This document shows, piece after piece, positions 1 to 7,550 of a stretch of 10,530 nucleotides of DNA. Origin of the DNA: an uncultured Eudoraea sp. (GTDB lineage: Bacteria > Bacteroidota > Bacteroidia > Flavobacteriales > Flavobacteriaceae); assembly GCA_905479615.1 (NCBI GenBank), contig CAJQNH010000196.1, positions 1 to 10,530 of the forward strand, written 5' to 3'. Under the pieces are notes generated by a model. The model ran no database searches, was not told where the DNA came from, and was given only the letters and a program-made list of their open reading frames with translations. A program made the position numbers and the translations under genes. Numbering within the stretch: position 1 is the stretch's first letter; each line of letters opens with the position of its first letter.

Positions 1-68
1 TAGGGTTTTTGCGGGATTATTGCAATGTTGAATTGAACAGCAGCTTTGGCCCCGAAAGAATACTATAA

Positions 69-96
69 TGACCTGTCGACTACGCTCAAGGTGACA
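69..96. repeat. Dispersed palindromic intergenic repeat (single copy here)
   Basis: The stretch has ACCT/AGGT arms around a GTCGAC core followed by TACGCTCA. On the minus strand it reads GTCACCTTGAGCGTAGTCGA. This resembles the short 'TGAGCG-AGTCGA' repeats scattered between genes in many Bacteroidota genomes; that comparison is from memory. It lies 50 bp past the stop codon of the minus-strand aldo/keto reductase gene, a normal position for such elements. Only one copy was seen in this window, so the repeat status rests on recognising the motif. It could also act as a weak hairpin at the 3' end of the transcript. Confidence 0.5.
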
Positions 97-145
97 TCTT
101 GAGATCCAGATTGGAATACTAAGCCTAATACGTTCCTTTTGCCAA

Positions 146-1087
146 TCATCCCCACTCGGGAAATTGGGTCGTATTTAGATCCAATTTGGCTATAGTCTGC
201 ATATCGGATGCACTGAGCTCAAAATCGAAAATGTCCAGATTTTCAATCATATGTGCTTTTTGGGAAGATCTTGGGATTGCAATAATTCCTCTCTGGTAAT
301 GCCACCTTAAACATACCTGAGCAATGCTTTTAGTATACTTTTTGCCAATAGCAGCCAGGGTTGGGTTACTAAAAATTCCATTTCTGCCGGCCGCAAAAGG
401 AGACCAGGCTTCCATTTGCGTCTCAAAGTTCTTCAAAAATTCATAGGATTTGTCCTCCTGAAAGAAAACATGGGTCTCTATTTGATTGATTGCAGGTCTT
501 ACTTTGGCATATGTCATCAACTCATCAAGTTGGTCAGGCAAAAAATTACTCACACCAATGGCTCTGATTTTATCTTCCTTGAAAAGCTCTTCCATAGCCT
601 GCCATGTACCTTTTACATCTCCTCTGGGCCGATGGATGAGATAAAGATCTAAATATTCTACACCCAATTTGTTTATGGATGTTTCAAATGCCTTCTTTGT
701 GCTTTCATAGCCCGAATCATCAACCCAAAGTTTTGACGTTATAAACAGTTCTTCTCTATCAATACCACTTTGCCTGATCCCTTCTCCTACAGCTTCTTCA
801 TTTCCGTAAATATGAGCAGTATCAAGAAGGCGATACCCCACGGAAATTGCATCATACACACATCGTGTACCTCTAGCTCCTTTCAGAGTATTTGTGCCAA
901 AACCAAGCCTTGGCATTGGTATGCCATTGTTGAGCAATACGGTTGGAATTGAATTTTTTATTTGGGTCGCGGAAAGAGCGCCGAATAGTTTTGAACTTCC
1001 TAAACCCACAAACACTGTCGCAGCGGCAAATTTGGTGCTCCTTTTTAAAAACTCCCGGCGTTTTACTCCATACTTATGATTTTCCAT
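146..1087 (-). CDS. Tat-exported aldo/keto reductase
   Basis: A 313-residue aldo/keto reductase, predicted to reduce carbonyl groups with NADPH. Residues 9-15 (KRREFLK) followed by an Ala/Val/Gly-rich stretch (20-30) form a twin-arginine signal, so the enzyme is probably folded with its cofactor in the cytoplasm and then exported. The catalytic tetrad of the superfamily is visible: Asp89 and Tyr94 in DTAHIYGNEE, Lys119 in TSKLW, and His152 in LIHRP. Further family blocks are GFGTNTLKG (62-70), IRAIGVSNF (174-182), NQIETH (201-206), WSPFAAGRNGIF (228-239) and the nucleotide-binding IPRSSQKAHMIENL (271-284). It resembles the AKR5/2,5-diketo-gluconate reductase type. The core is full length, with the extra N-terminal ~45 residues being the export signal and linker. 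The gene stands alone; its leader (1088-1235) shows no strong promoter motif. The substrate cannot be told from sequence. Confidence 0.93.
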   Translation of the reverse strand: MENHKYGVKRREFLKRSTKFAAATVFVGLGSSKLFGALSATQIKNSIPTVLLNNGIPMPRLGFGTNTLKGARGTRCVYDAISVGYRLLDTAHIYGNEEAVGEGIRQSGIDREELFITSKLWVDDSGYESTKKAFETSINKLGVEYLDLYLIHRPRGDVKGTWQAMEELFKEDKIRAIGVSNFLPDQLDELMTYAKVRPAINQIETHVFFQEDKSYEFLKNFETQMEAWSPFAAGRNGIFSNPTLAAIGKKYTKSIAQVCLRWHYQRGIIAIPRSSQKAHMIENLDIFDFELSASDMQTIAKLDLNTTQFPEWG

Positions 1088-1235
1088 ACTTATTTCTCTT
1101 TTTATTAATTTAAAAATAGGGATTTTTAAATTGAATTTTAAGATACCTATGAATCATAGCTATTGCTGCCCGCTATTTTACCTAAATTGATTAAGGATTT
1201 GGATTAAACATAATTTCTTTTATGCTCTTTTATTC

Positions 1236-1478
1236 TTACTGGTAAACTGTTTGACCTTCTTTTATAGCCGTAGTGACTTTAATGGTCTTTATGTTCTCTT
1301 CTGAAACTTTGAACGGATTCTTATCAAGGATCACCAGGTCAGCCAATTTTCCTACTTCTAGAGTGCCTTTGCTATCTTCTTCAAAGTGTTGATACGCAGA
1401 CCAACGTGATCTTCCTTTTTAGAATACGGTATCCCATTGGTCATCTTCAGATAGTGTTTTGTATTCGTAGACGGTCAT
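1236..1478 (-). pseudogene. Chimeric remnant: small-protein N-terminus joined to amidohydrolase C-terminus
   Basis: Read on the minus strand from the ATG at 1476-1478, the frame gives MTVYEYKTLSEDDQWDTVF, then a TAA stop (1419-1421), then continues in the same frame for 60 codons to a TAA at 1236-1238. The second part contains AYQHFEEDSKGTLEVGKLAD, then LVILDKNPF, and ends IKEGQTVYQ. This is the typical C-terminal end of YtcJ-like (Amidohydro_3) metal-dependent hydrolases, where 'AYQ.FEEDSKGSLEVGKLADLVIL' closes the composite beta-sandwich domain. All metal-ligand domains are missing. The first part resembles the start of small conserved Bacteroidota proteins of unknown function, but that match is from memory and weak. 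The fusion point lies near 1400-1420. It is non-functional debris from a deletion or replacement. The rest of the 499 bp gap, 1088-1235 and 1479-1586, is AT-rich with no coding signal. Confidence 0.75.
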
Positions 1479-1528
1479 TTAAGTGCATTCTATATTTTTA
1501 AAAATAAAAAAATAAATTAAACGCAGCA

Positions 1529-1559
1529 TAATCCTATTATAGAAATAGTTAATCCTATT
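1529..1559 (+). promoter_or_regulatory. Phased direct repeat in the leader of the FAD oxidoreductase gene
   Basis: TAATCCTATT occurs twice without mismatch, at 1529-1538 and 1550-1559, with a centre-to-centre spacing of 21 bp. That is two helical turns, so both copies face the same side of the DNA. The second copy ends 27 bp before the ATG at 1587. It runs into TATTTTG, which is one base short of the Bacteroidota -7 consensus TAnnTTTG. The arrangement fits a regulator binding as a side-by-side dimer over or near the promoter. There is no independent evidence of binding, and the region is AT-rich. Confidence 0.3.
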
Positions 1560-1586
1560 TTGTATTTTAATTAAAAAATAAGCCTA

Positions 1587-3167
1587 ATGATTCAATCTTA
1601 CCAACAACGACCACGATTACAGGAATCTTACGACACCATCATCATAGGATCAGGAATGGGAGGTCTTACAACGGCTGCACTCCTATCAAAACAAGGTCAA
1701 AAGGTTCTGGTGTTGGAGCGGCATTATACCGCAGGAGGTTTTACACATGTTTTTAAACGCAAAGGCTATGAATGGGATGTGGGCATCCATTATATTGGAG
1801 AAGTACAGCGGGAAAGCAGCATTTTAAGAAAACTGTTTGATTATGTAACAGACCATGAACTAAAGTGGGCTGACATGGGAGAAGTGTATGACCGAATAGT
1901 TATTGGCGATCAACACTTTGATTTGGTAAAAGGGGTTAAAAACTTCAAAAAACAAATGATTTTCTACTTTCCCGAAGAAGAAAACGCTATCAATACATAC
2001 GTCAATTTAGTGTTTAAGGCTGTGAAAACAAGTAAAAACTACTACATCAGCAAGGCCATATCTCCATTTTTGAATGCACTACTAGGTAAGTTTCTAAAAG
2101 CTCCTTTTTACAAATTCTCAGATAAAACAACAGATGAAGTCCTTCGTTCTTTAACCAAAAATGAAACCTTGATAAAGGTGCTCTCTGGTCAATATGGTGA
2201 TTATGGACTCCCTCCTAAACAAAGTAGTTTCTCAATGCATGCTTCAGTCGCCAGACATTATTTTGATGGAGGAAATTTTCCTGTTGGAGGTTCTTCTCAG
2301 ATTGTTAAAACAATAGCTCCAGTAATAGCGGCTTCGGGAGGTACAATTTTGGTAAGTGCAGAAGTAGAAGAGATTATGATTGAGAAAAATACTGCTTTTG
2401 GTGTGCAGATGAAAGATGGAAAAATAATTCGAGCCAAAAACATTGTGAGTAATGCAGGAATAATGACCACTTATAATACATTATTACCATCAAAAACGGT
2501 TGAAAAACACAAATTGAAAGAACGGTTACAAAAAATAAAGCCATCTGTAGCACATGTAAGCTTGTATATTGGTTTAGAAGGTTCTCCTGAAGACCTCCAG
2601 ATTCCTAAAACAAATTATTGGATTTATCCAGCCGAAGGTGATCATGACACTTGTGTTAAAAGATATTTAGATGATTTATCTCAACCATTCCCTGTGGTAT
2701 ATCTTTCTTTTCCATCGGCCAAAGATCCAGATTGGTCCAATCGCTATCCTGGTAAAAGTTCCATTGATATCATTACATTAGTGCCCTTTGAAGCATTTGA
2801 AAAATGGTCTGATACATCCTGGAAAAAAAGGGGAGATAAGTATGAAAAGATAAAAGAAGACATTGCTCAGCGTTTATTAAAGGAACTGTATAAACAACTC
2901 CCACAGGTTGAAGGAAAGATAAATTGTTATGAACTTTCAACACCACTTACTACGCGACATTTTGCCAATTATAAAAATGGAGAAGTTTACGGATTAGATC
3001 ATGGTCCTTCCAGGTTTAGACAAGCCTTTTTAACACCTAGAACACCAATCAAAAACTTTTATCTTACAGGTCAGGATATTGTAACGGCAGGTGTTGGAGG
3101 CGCATTGTTTTCAGGTGTATTGACTACTATGGCGATAACTGGAAAAAATGTACTGAAAACTTTATAA
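1587..3167 (+). CDS. FAD-dependent oxidoreductase, phytoene desaturase / retinol saturase (RetSat) type
   Basis: A 526-residue flavoprotein of the CrtI/CrtISO/RetSat group, which desaturates, isomerises or saturates polyene chains. The N-terminal Rossmann fold carries YDTIIIGSGMGG (15-26). An acidic FAD-ribose ligand (Glu44) and the LERHYTAGGFTH stretch (42-54) follow, and the next block, GYEWDVGIHYIG (60-71), is characteristic of RetSat-like proteins. The C-terminal flavin-binding motif FYLTGQDIVTAGVGGALFSG spans about 491-510. No signal peptide is seen, so it is cytoplasmic or membrane-associated. The length is normal for bacterial members. The ATG at 1587 places the glycine-rich motif at the usual distance and no earlier start is needed. 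It is the only plus-strand gene in the window and no carotenoid genes adjoin it. Retinol 13,14-reductase is the common database label for such proteins, but the true substrate, for example a carotenoid or unsaturated lipid, is unknown. Confidence 0.9.
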   Translation: MIQSYQQRPRLQESYDTIIIGSGMGGLTTAALLSKQGQKVLVLERHYTAGGFTHVFKRKGYEWDVGIHYIGEVQRESSILRKLFDYVTDHELKWADMGEVYDRIVIGDQHFDLVKGVKNFKKQMIFYFPEEENAINTYVNLVFKAVKTSKNYYISKAISPFLNALLGKFLKAPFYKFSDKTTDEVLRSLTKNETLIKVLSGQYGDYGLPPKQSSFSMHASVARHYFDGGNFPVGGSSQIVKTIAPVIAASGGTILVSAEVEEIMIEKNTAFGVQMKDGKIIRAKNIVSNAGIMTTYNTLLPSKTVEKHKLKERLQKIKPSVAHVSLYIGLEGSPEDLQIPKTNYWIYPAEGDHDTCVKRYLDDLSQPFPVVYLSFPSAKDPDWSNRYPGKSSIDIITLVPFEAFEKWSDTSWKKRGDKYEKIKEDIAQRLLKELYKQLPQVEGKINCYELSTPLTTRHFANYKNGEVYGLDHGPSRFRQAFLTPRTPIKNFYLTGQDIVTAGVGGALFSGVLTTMAITGKNVLKTL

Positions 3168-3318
3168 TATATTTTCAAGACGCCCGACCCGATAGCTTTT
3201 CCATAGTATTATTAAGAAGAAGCTTTCAGGATGAAGGTTAATATTCCGTGTATGGTGCCGCAGCAACCCAAAAGATGCCTTGAACTATGCGTATTATTGT
3301 GAAGTGTTTTCTATTAAC
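3168..3318. other. Convergent intergenic gap with possible coding debris
   Basis: These 151 bp separate the 3' ends of the FAD oxidoreductase (plus) and the PHP hydrolase (minus). No strong terminator is visible; the best hairpin is a 5 bp bulged stem around GGTGCCGCAGCAACC (3254-3268). On the plus strand, a short open stretch from about 3264 reads NPKDALNYAYYCEVFSIN in one frame. The sequence before it reads SVYGAAATQK in another frame. It looks protein-like but is too short to assign. It may be the remains of a deleted gene or chance. Confidence 0.25.
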
Positions 3319-5748
3319 CTATTTCTTGTTTTCACCCGCAATTCTAACTAATTTTTCCCTTGCCTTAGAAAAATGATCACTTAGATTAGGGGTTTGATTT
3401 TCCCCATAACCTTGTTTCATTCGTTTTTCGGAGACCTCTAATATTTTGAGGAGCTTATTTGCAGCATCAATTTTAGCTTTGGGCATTGTGCTGCCAATTT
3501 CATCAAACCATATGGGTGAACTCTCTGCGAATATATAACTGTCCATCATTGGCCATTCAGACTTACTACCCGAAACTCTTGCTGTTACCCATCCTCCTTC
3601 CGGAATTTCGATGGAGCCACTATAGGTTTCACTGTTACCTTTCTTGCCTTTTTTCGTCCAAACTACATCTCCATTTACAAATATTTCTACCTTTTCATAT
3701 GATATGGGGGAATGAACTTTTAGTTTCCAACCGGCTTTCTTCTTTTTCGTTTTGATGAAATCACCCACTTCATAATCTTCCATTGAGAATAGAATCTGTG
3801 GACCATTACTCACAAAGCTTTTGCCTTTTTTAAGTGCTTCTAAGTAATTTCCGACCGTTAATTTACCCTCGGGTTTTACATATACCCTAGTTGCTCCAAT
3901 CGCCATAGTTCTATAAATGTTGTTCATTACATCACTACCTGCAGATAAGGCAACAGGAATACCAAGGTTGAGAAATTCGTGCCATAAGGAGGCAGTACCA
4001 ATTTCATCTGTCCACAGACATGCCAATTCTAAAATATCTACTTCTTCCATAACAACATCTGCTATTAATGAAATGGGTACAGAACTGGCTCCGCCTTCTT
4101 TAAATGGATCTTTTATGGAAACAGGATGAACATACCCTCCTAATCCGCCTTGTTCACGGGCAAACCGAAGAGGTTGGGCATTAAGTCTGTCGTCTGATCC
4201 ATAAATATCATAGTTTGGCCCCCACACCCAGGGCCAGTACAGCTTTTTTGTTCCAATTAAATTTAAATGGCCCAAAAAATGTGAACGTATCTCTTGTCCA
4301 AACGATATGATTGGTACGCCTTCATTTTTCCAATCCAGAAGGCCTTGTTCAAGAAATCGATTTCCAAGATTAGCTACTAAGGGAAAAGCGATATCTATTT
4401 CTTCGGCTTTAAGGTCCAATAGAATATCTTCAGGATCTAATTGATTAGTTCCTCCATAATTTAGATGAAAATGGTTGTCGGCAGAATACCAACCTTCTTT
4501 ATTTGCATTCCAAAGTCTATTTAAATTTATTTCCGCATTTGTAACACCATCTTCTAATTTTACTTCCAGAACTTGTTTAGGCGTAGAAAAACCATGCACC
4601 GCCATGATAGACAGCGTTCCAAGTGGAGCTTCTACTTCAATTTCTCCAGGTGAATAGAAAAACACAATTCCATTTTGCCCTTCAGAATGTACAATCCCGG
4701 AGTCAGGAATAATTGGATGTCCATTTTCATCCATAATGCTCATTCTAACAGCTTCCGTTATTCCATCAACGCGACTGGTGATTTTTAGTTTTCCAGTTGC
4801 TTCACCCCAGTCCCATTTCTTTACGGATAATACCTCAGGTGAACCTCCATATACAGATATCCTTTTCATTTCTGAGGTCTCATTTTTGTTGTTTTCAGTG
4901 AAATAAACCCATTGACCATCATAGCTGAATTTAGGTGATATAGGGAGTCCTTCACTTTTGGTAAGAAGCATTTTGCTTTCGGGAATTGAGATATTTAGTA
5001 CGCGAAGTTCATAGTCATCCCCATTAGGCCATGTATAGGCCAAAGTTTTGTTGTCCTGAGACAGTGTAAAAGCGGCTTGAGACGTAAAATTCTCCTCGAC
5101 TAAAGCTGATGAAGTGCCGTTTTCTATATCCAGCAATTCTATTGAATCATAGGAAAATCCTTTTTTCTTCAGGTAAACAACGAAGTTACCTTCACGTGTT
5201 GGTACAGGAAGACGTTCTAAGCTATTTTCTTGTGTTAAAGTGGTACTCTCTAAAGTGCTAAGATTTATTTTCCAAAGGTCAAATGATCCGTTTTTTGCCG
5301 ATGAGTAATAAATAATGTTGTTGTTTTCTGAAAAAATCGGATCCAGATCTAAAGCGTCTGAGTTAACCAGAATGGTTTCTTTTTTAGAATTTAAATCCAG
5401 AATAACGATATGAGTGTCAACCCCATTATCCCGAACAAAAACTATTTTATTTCCGTCTGGTGACCAATTGGGTCTGGAATCCATATCAGGAGAAAAAGTT
5501 ATCCTTTTGGCTTCTGATGTTTTAAGATCCATCATCCATAACCACCCTTTCGCTGAAAAAACGACTTGATCATTTAAAGGAGATGGCGCAGGATCTGTAG
5601 GGCCTGAATTTAAGACTGGCAGTTCATATGCTTCTAAATAAACGTGATGCCTGTATCCATCAACTTTTGGATATCGGTTCGTCCATTGAGCATTTGCAGA
5701 ATAGGCTATTAAAAAAAGAAAGCTAAAAATAATATAAAAATTTCTCAT
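3319..5748 (-). CDS. Exported beta-propeller plus CehA/McbA-type PHP metallohydrolase
   Basis: An 809-residue secreted protein. Residues 1-20 form a Sec signal peptide (cut after SANA, before Gln21). Residues ~50-310 hold five or more TolB/PD40-type propeller blades, such as RITFSPDMDSRPNWSPDG (82-99), LDLDPIFS (133-140) and PISPKFSYDGQWVYF (269-283). A beta-rich linker (~318-412) follows. Residues ~418-660 are a PHP-fold metal hydrolase related to the CehA/McbA carbamate hydrolases. Likely metal ligands are Asp424/His426/His428 in DNHFH, Glu486 and His490/His494 in QEIRSHFLGH, His541 in GGYVHP, and Asp606 in SAGSDV. A further beta domain (~665-745) and a charged helical tail end the protein. 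It is complete, with all expected ligands. The 143 bp upstream contains only a 10-codon ORF and no clear promoter, so co-transcription with the MBL gene is possible but unproven. The substrate is unknown; the propeller could bind substrate or a cell-surface partner. Confidence 0.88.
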   Translation of the reverse strand: MRNFYIIFSFLFLIAYSANAQWTNRYPKVDGYRHHVYLEAYELPVLNSGPTDPAPSPLNDQVVFSAKGWLWMMDLKTSEAKRITFSPDMDSRPNWSPDGNKIVFVRDNGVDTHIVILDLNSKKETILVNSDALDLDPIFSENNNIIYYSSAKNGSFDLWKINLSTLESTTLTQENSLERLPVPTREGNFVVYLKKKGFSYDSIELLDIENGTSSALVEENFTSQAAFTLSQDNKTLAYTWPNGDDYELRVLNISIPESKMLLTKSEGLPISPKFSYDGQWVYFTENNKNETSEMKRISVYGGSPEVLSVKKWDWGEATGKLKITSRVDGITEAVRMSIMDENGHPIIPDSGIVHSEGQNGIVFFYSPGEIEVEAPLGTLSIMAVHGFSTPKQVLEVKLEDGVTNAEINLNRLWNANKEGWYSADNHFHLNYGGTNQLDPEDILLDLKAEEIDIAFPLVANLGNRFLEQGLLDWKNEGVPIISFGQEIRSHFLGHLNLIGTKKLYWPWVWGPNYDIYGSDDRLNAQPLRFAREQGGLGGYVHPVSIKDPFKEGGASSVPISLIADVVMEEVDILELACLWTDEIGTASLWHEFLNLGIPVALSAGSDVMNNIYRTMAIGATRVYVKPEGKLTVGNYLEALKKGKSFVSNGPQILFSMEDYEVGDFIKTKKKKAGWKLKVHSPISYEKVEIFVNGDVVWTKKGKKGNSETYSGSIEIPEGGWVTARVSGSKSEWPMMDSYIFAESSPIWFDEIGSTMPKAKIDAANKLLKILEVSEKRMKQGYGENQTPNLSDHFSKAREKLVRIAGENKK

Positions 5749-5891
5749 GGTTTTTTTAAAATTAACTATTAATTCTCCACAACGTTTAGTATAAAGAGCG
5801 TTTTCTTTAATCGACGAAGCCCTGGCGAAGGTGATAATGCTTTTTATTCAGTGTTAGTGGCTTTATTTTCTTTCATTTTTTAGGGTCTCTT

Positions 5892-6869
5892 TTAATTTTT
5901 TAAATGATCCTTGCGTATCAAAAAGGAAAAATGTTCAAATTCATAAATTACCTTTGCTTCTTCATCGTAAACAGGCAGTCCATTTTTGTTAGTTTCCTTC
6001 ACACTTTTTGTTCCCTTCATAACCTGATCAAAGGCATCGACAAGCTCTAATAGCCTGATAGGTTCAGAAACTGGTGTATTATGGGCAGGAAATAATTTCT
6101 TAAGAGAGGCGCTTAAATCAGCAAGTTTTTTAATGCTCTTTTTATAAGCTTTTAAATCTGTACCATCAAAAAATAGCCAAATAGTAGCTTCATAGAATGT
6201 GTCGCCCGTCCAAAGATATCCATGCGCTCTATCCAGCAAAGCAATGGCATCCGGAGTATGTCCGGGAACGGAAATAACTTCAAGAGTTCTTTGCCCTAAA
6301 TCAATAATATGCCCATCATTTATGAATGTTGAAATTGAAAATGGTTTGATATGATAGGATGCTGTATCAAGATTTGGAAGCTTTTCCATACAAAATGCAT
6401 CCGGTGCGACTTCATTTTTAACCAGGTCATGACTCCATCCATTTTTAGCCCAATACAATGTATACTCAGTTTCTAATGCAAGGATGCTATCAAATTCGTG
6501 ATTGCCTCCAATATGATCATAGTGAGAATGCGAGTTTAAGACCGTTACAGGCAGTTTGGTTAACTCTTTAACAACAGAGGATATTAATCCAAGCCCATTC
6601 CCTGAATCAAATAATAGAGCCTTCTTTGTTCCAATTATTAAGTAGGAGATGACTTCTTCATAGTTGTATGGCTCTGCGATTGCATAAACATCCTTTCCCA
6701 CCATAAAAACTTTAAACCAATCACTACTTGTTTTAATCTCTTCAAGTCCCCTATACATAGTTAAATCGGCTTCGTCACACCAACCCTTAGGTTCTGTTTG
6801 AGCGTATAAAGAATAACTTCCAAGCAACATAAAATACATTAGACACAAAAAATAGTTCAATTGGTTCAT
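5892..6869 (-). CDS. Exported MBL-fold metallohydrolase
   Basis: A 325-residue metallo-beta-lactamase-fold hydrolase. Residues 1-23 are a Sec signal peptide cut before Gln24 (SLYA-QTEP). The dizinc signature is complete: His114, His116, Asp118 and His119 in SHSHYDHIGG, His204 in VPGHTPD, Asp223 in WTGDTFY, and His263 in FPAHN. The spacing resembles the glyoxalase II/lactonase-like branch rather than a proven beta-lactamase; there is no signature that fixes the substrate. The C-terminal ~60 residues are a family-specific extension. It lies 143 bp upstream of the PHP hydrolase on the same strand. Both products are periplasmic, so a shared role in breaking ester, lactone or amide bonds is possible. 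The gene begins after a 335 bp non-coding gap, which implies its own promoter. Confidence 0.9.
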   Translation of the reverse strand: MNQLNYFLCLMYFMLLGSYSLYAQTEPKGWCDEADLTMYRGLEEIKTSSDWFKVFMVGKDVYAIAEPYNYEEVISYLIIGTKKALLFDSGNGLGLISSVVKELTKLPVTVLNSHSHYDHIGGNHEFDSILALETEYTLYWAKNGWSHDLVKNEVAPDAFCMEKLPNLDTASYHIKPFSISTFINDGHIIDLGQRTLEVISVPGHTPDAIALLDRAHGYLWTGDTFYEATIWLFFDGTDLKAYKKSIKKLADLSASLKKLFPAHNTPVSEPIRLLELVDAFDQVMKGTKSVKETNKNGLPVYDEEAKVIYEFEHFSFLIRKDHLKN

Positions 6870-7073
6870 ATTGATTTGGATTAAAGTAGCTTCAAAGTTT
6901 TGCTTTAATTGCCGCTAACAATGAGATATCCTTATTAACTATATCCCACACCAATGAACTAAGATAAACTATCTTGCTGATTCTAAAGAAAATTCGTGAT
7001 TCCAGGTTATTATAGATCACTTTACATTACAGGTTGCCCTGGTATAGCATCACAGATATAATTGTGGTTGGTC
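6870..7073. other. Leader region of the MBL gene, non-coding
   Basis: No convincing reading frame or gene remnant was seen on either strand. The only structure noted is a perfect 6 bp palindrome with a 3-base loop, AAGATA-aac-TATCTT at 6961-6975, about 90 bp upstream of the MBL start. It could be an operator or chance in AT-rich DNA. No confident Bacteroidota promoter (TTTG...TAnnTTTG) was found. The region probably holds the transcription start of the MBL gene. Confidence 0.4.
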
Positions 7074-7204
7074 ATAGTGCCTGCTGCGTATCTTTTCAGC
7101 TTTCGCAGCCAAAATACTTGCGCCTCCGCTAAAGCTTCAGCGATACGTGGTCGGCGAAACAGGCTAGCCTAGTCGTAATGAAGGCTAACAGTTAGGCATT
7201 GTAT
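7074..7204. repeat. Imperfect long palindrome, attC-like, 3' of the monooxygenase-like ORF
   Basis: A GC-richer element starts directly after the TAG stop (7205-7207) of the minus-strand ORF. Its ends are imperfect inverted repeats: ATAGTGCCT (7074-7082) and AGGCATTGT (7194-7202), 7 of 9 complementary. Nested paired segments are GCCTG/CAGGC (7079-7083/7160-7164), CGTATC/GATACG (7087-7092/7142-7147), AGCTTT/AAAGCT (7098-7103/7131-7136) and CGCA/TGCG (7104-7107/7119-7122). A perfect AGGCTAGCCT palindrome sits at 7161-7170. The end next to the ORF reads GCCTAAC on the coding strand, which matches the RYYYAAC core of integron attC sites. The outer end lacks a clear GTTRRRY core. It may instead be a dispersed REP-like or terminator-like element. 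Confidence 0.5.
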
Positions 7205-7492
7205 CTATTTTCTTAATTGAAAGATGACATCCACTATTTCTACATCCGGAGCTCCAATAATACCATAAGCCTTAGGAATACTTGCGGCAAGATCAGAGGC
7301 TCTGTATGCCTTCAGAGATGCAGCCGAATCCCAAATGTAAACTCCTCCATAGTGGTCATCTTGTTGAGGTTTAATATAATATTTCTGAATGAGTCCGGGA
7401 ATGGCTTTAAATTGAGGTTCTCTTTCTCTTGCAATCCTCATCACTTCTTCTTCTGTTAGCTGAGACTTGAATTTTATGGTTTGTATAATCAT
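7205..7492 (-). CDS. Small monooxygenase-like protein (dimeric alpha/beta-barrel fold)
   Basis: A 95-residue protein that resembles YdhR/antibiotic-biosynthesis-monooxygenase-like small ferredoxin-fold proteins. Visible features are an N-terminal strand MIIQTIKFKS, a helix with charged residues (13-27), the KAIPGLIQKYYI segment (29-40) typical of the group, GGVYIWDSAASLKAYRAS (49-66), and a final strand VEIVDVIFQL (84-93). Such proteins form dimers around a hydrophobic cavity; many act on or bind small aromatic or quinone compounds without cofactors. No signal peptide is present, so it is cytoplasmic. It stands alone between two imperfect palindromes and forms a compact ORF-plus-palindrome unit. 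The start is the ATG nearest the first beta strand. The exact enzymatic activity is not known. Confidence 0.8.
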   Translation of the reverse strand: MIIQTIKFKSQLTEEEVMRIAREREPQFKAIPGLIQKYYIKPQQDDHYGGVYIWDSAASLKAYRASDLAASIPKAYGIIGAPDVEIVDVIFQLRK

Positions 7493-7550
7493 AACTATTG
7501 ATCTTTTAATAAATCTAATTACCTTTTCTTCTTTTGCTTAATTTCTTTTT

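Noticed and set aside
416..952. Open frames of 60-78 codons on the plus strand opposite the aldo/keto reductase
   Set aside because: They lie fully inside a well-supported minus-strand gene, show no protein-family features, and arise from the complementary codon pattern.
3486..4657. Plus-strand open frames of 60-89 codons opposite the PHP hydrolase
   Set aside because: The composition is rich in Ser, Leu, Cys and Phe with no domain signal. The opposite strand holds a complete gene with catalytic residues.
5802..5870. 10-codon minus-strand frame (MKENKATNTE) between the MBL and PHP genes
   Set aside because: It is too short, with no conserved feature or clear translation signal.
7217..7459. 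80-codon plus-strand frame opposite the monooxygenase-like gene
   Set aside because: It ends in a run of Phe and Cys codons, has no recognisable motif, and the minus-strand frame has clear family features.
7510..7517. Possible -7 element (TAGATTTA on the minus strand) before the monooxygenase-like gene
   Set aside because: It matches TAnnTTTG except at the last base, but no -33 TTTG/TTG lies at a suitable distance, and such words are common in AT-rich leaders.
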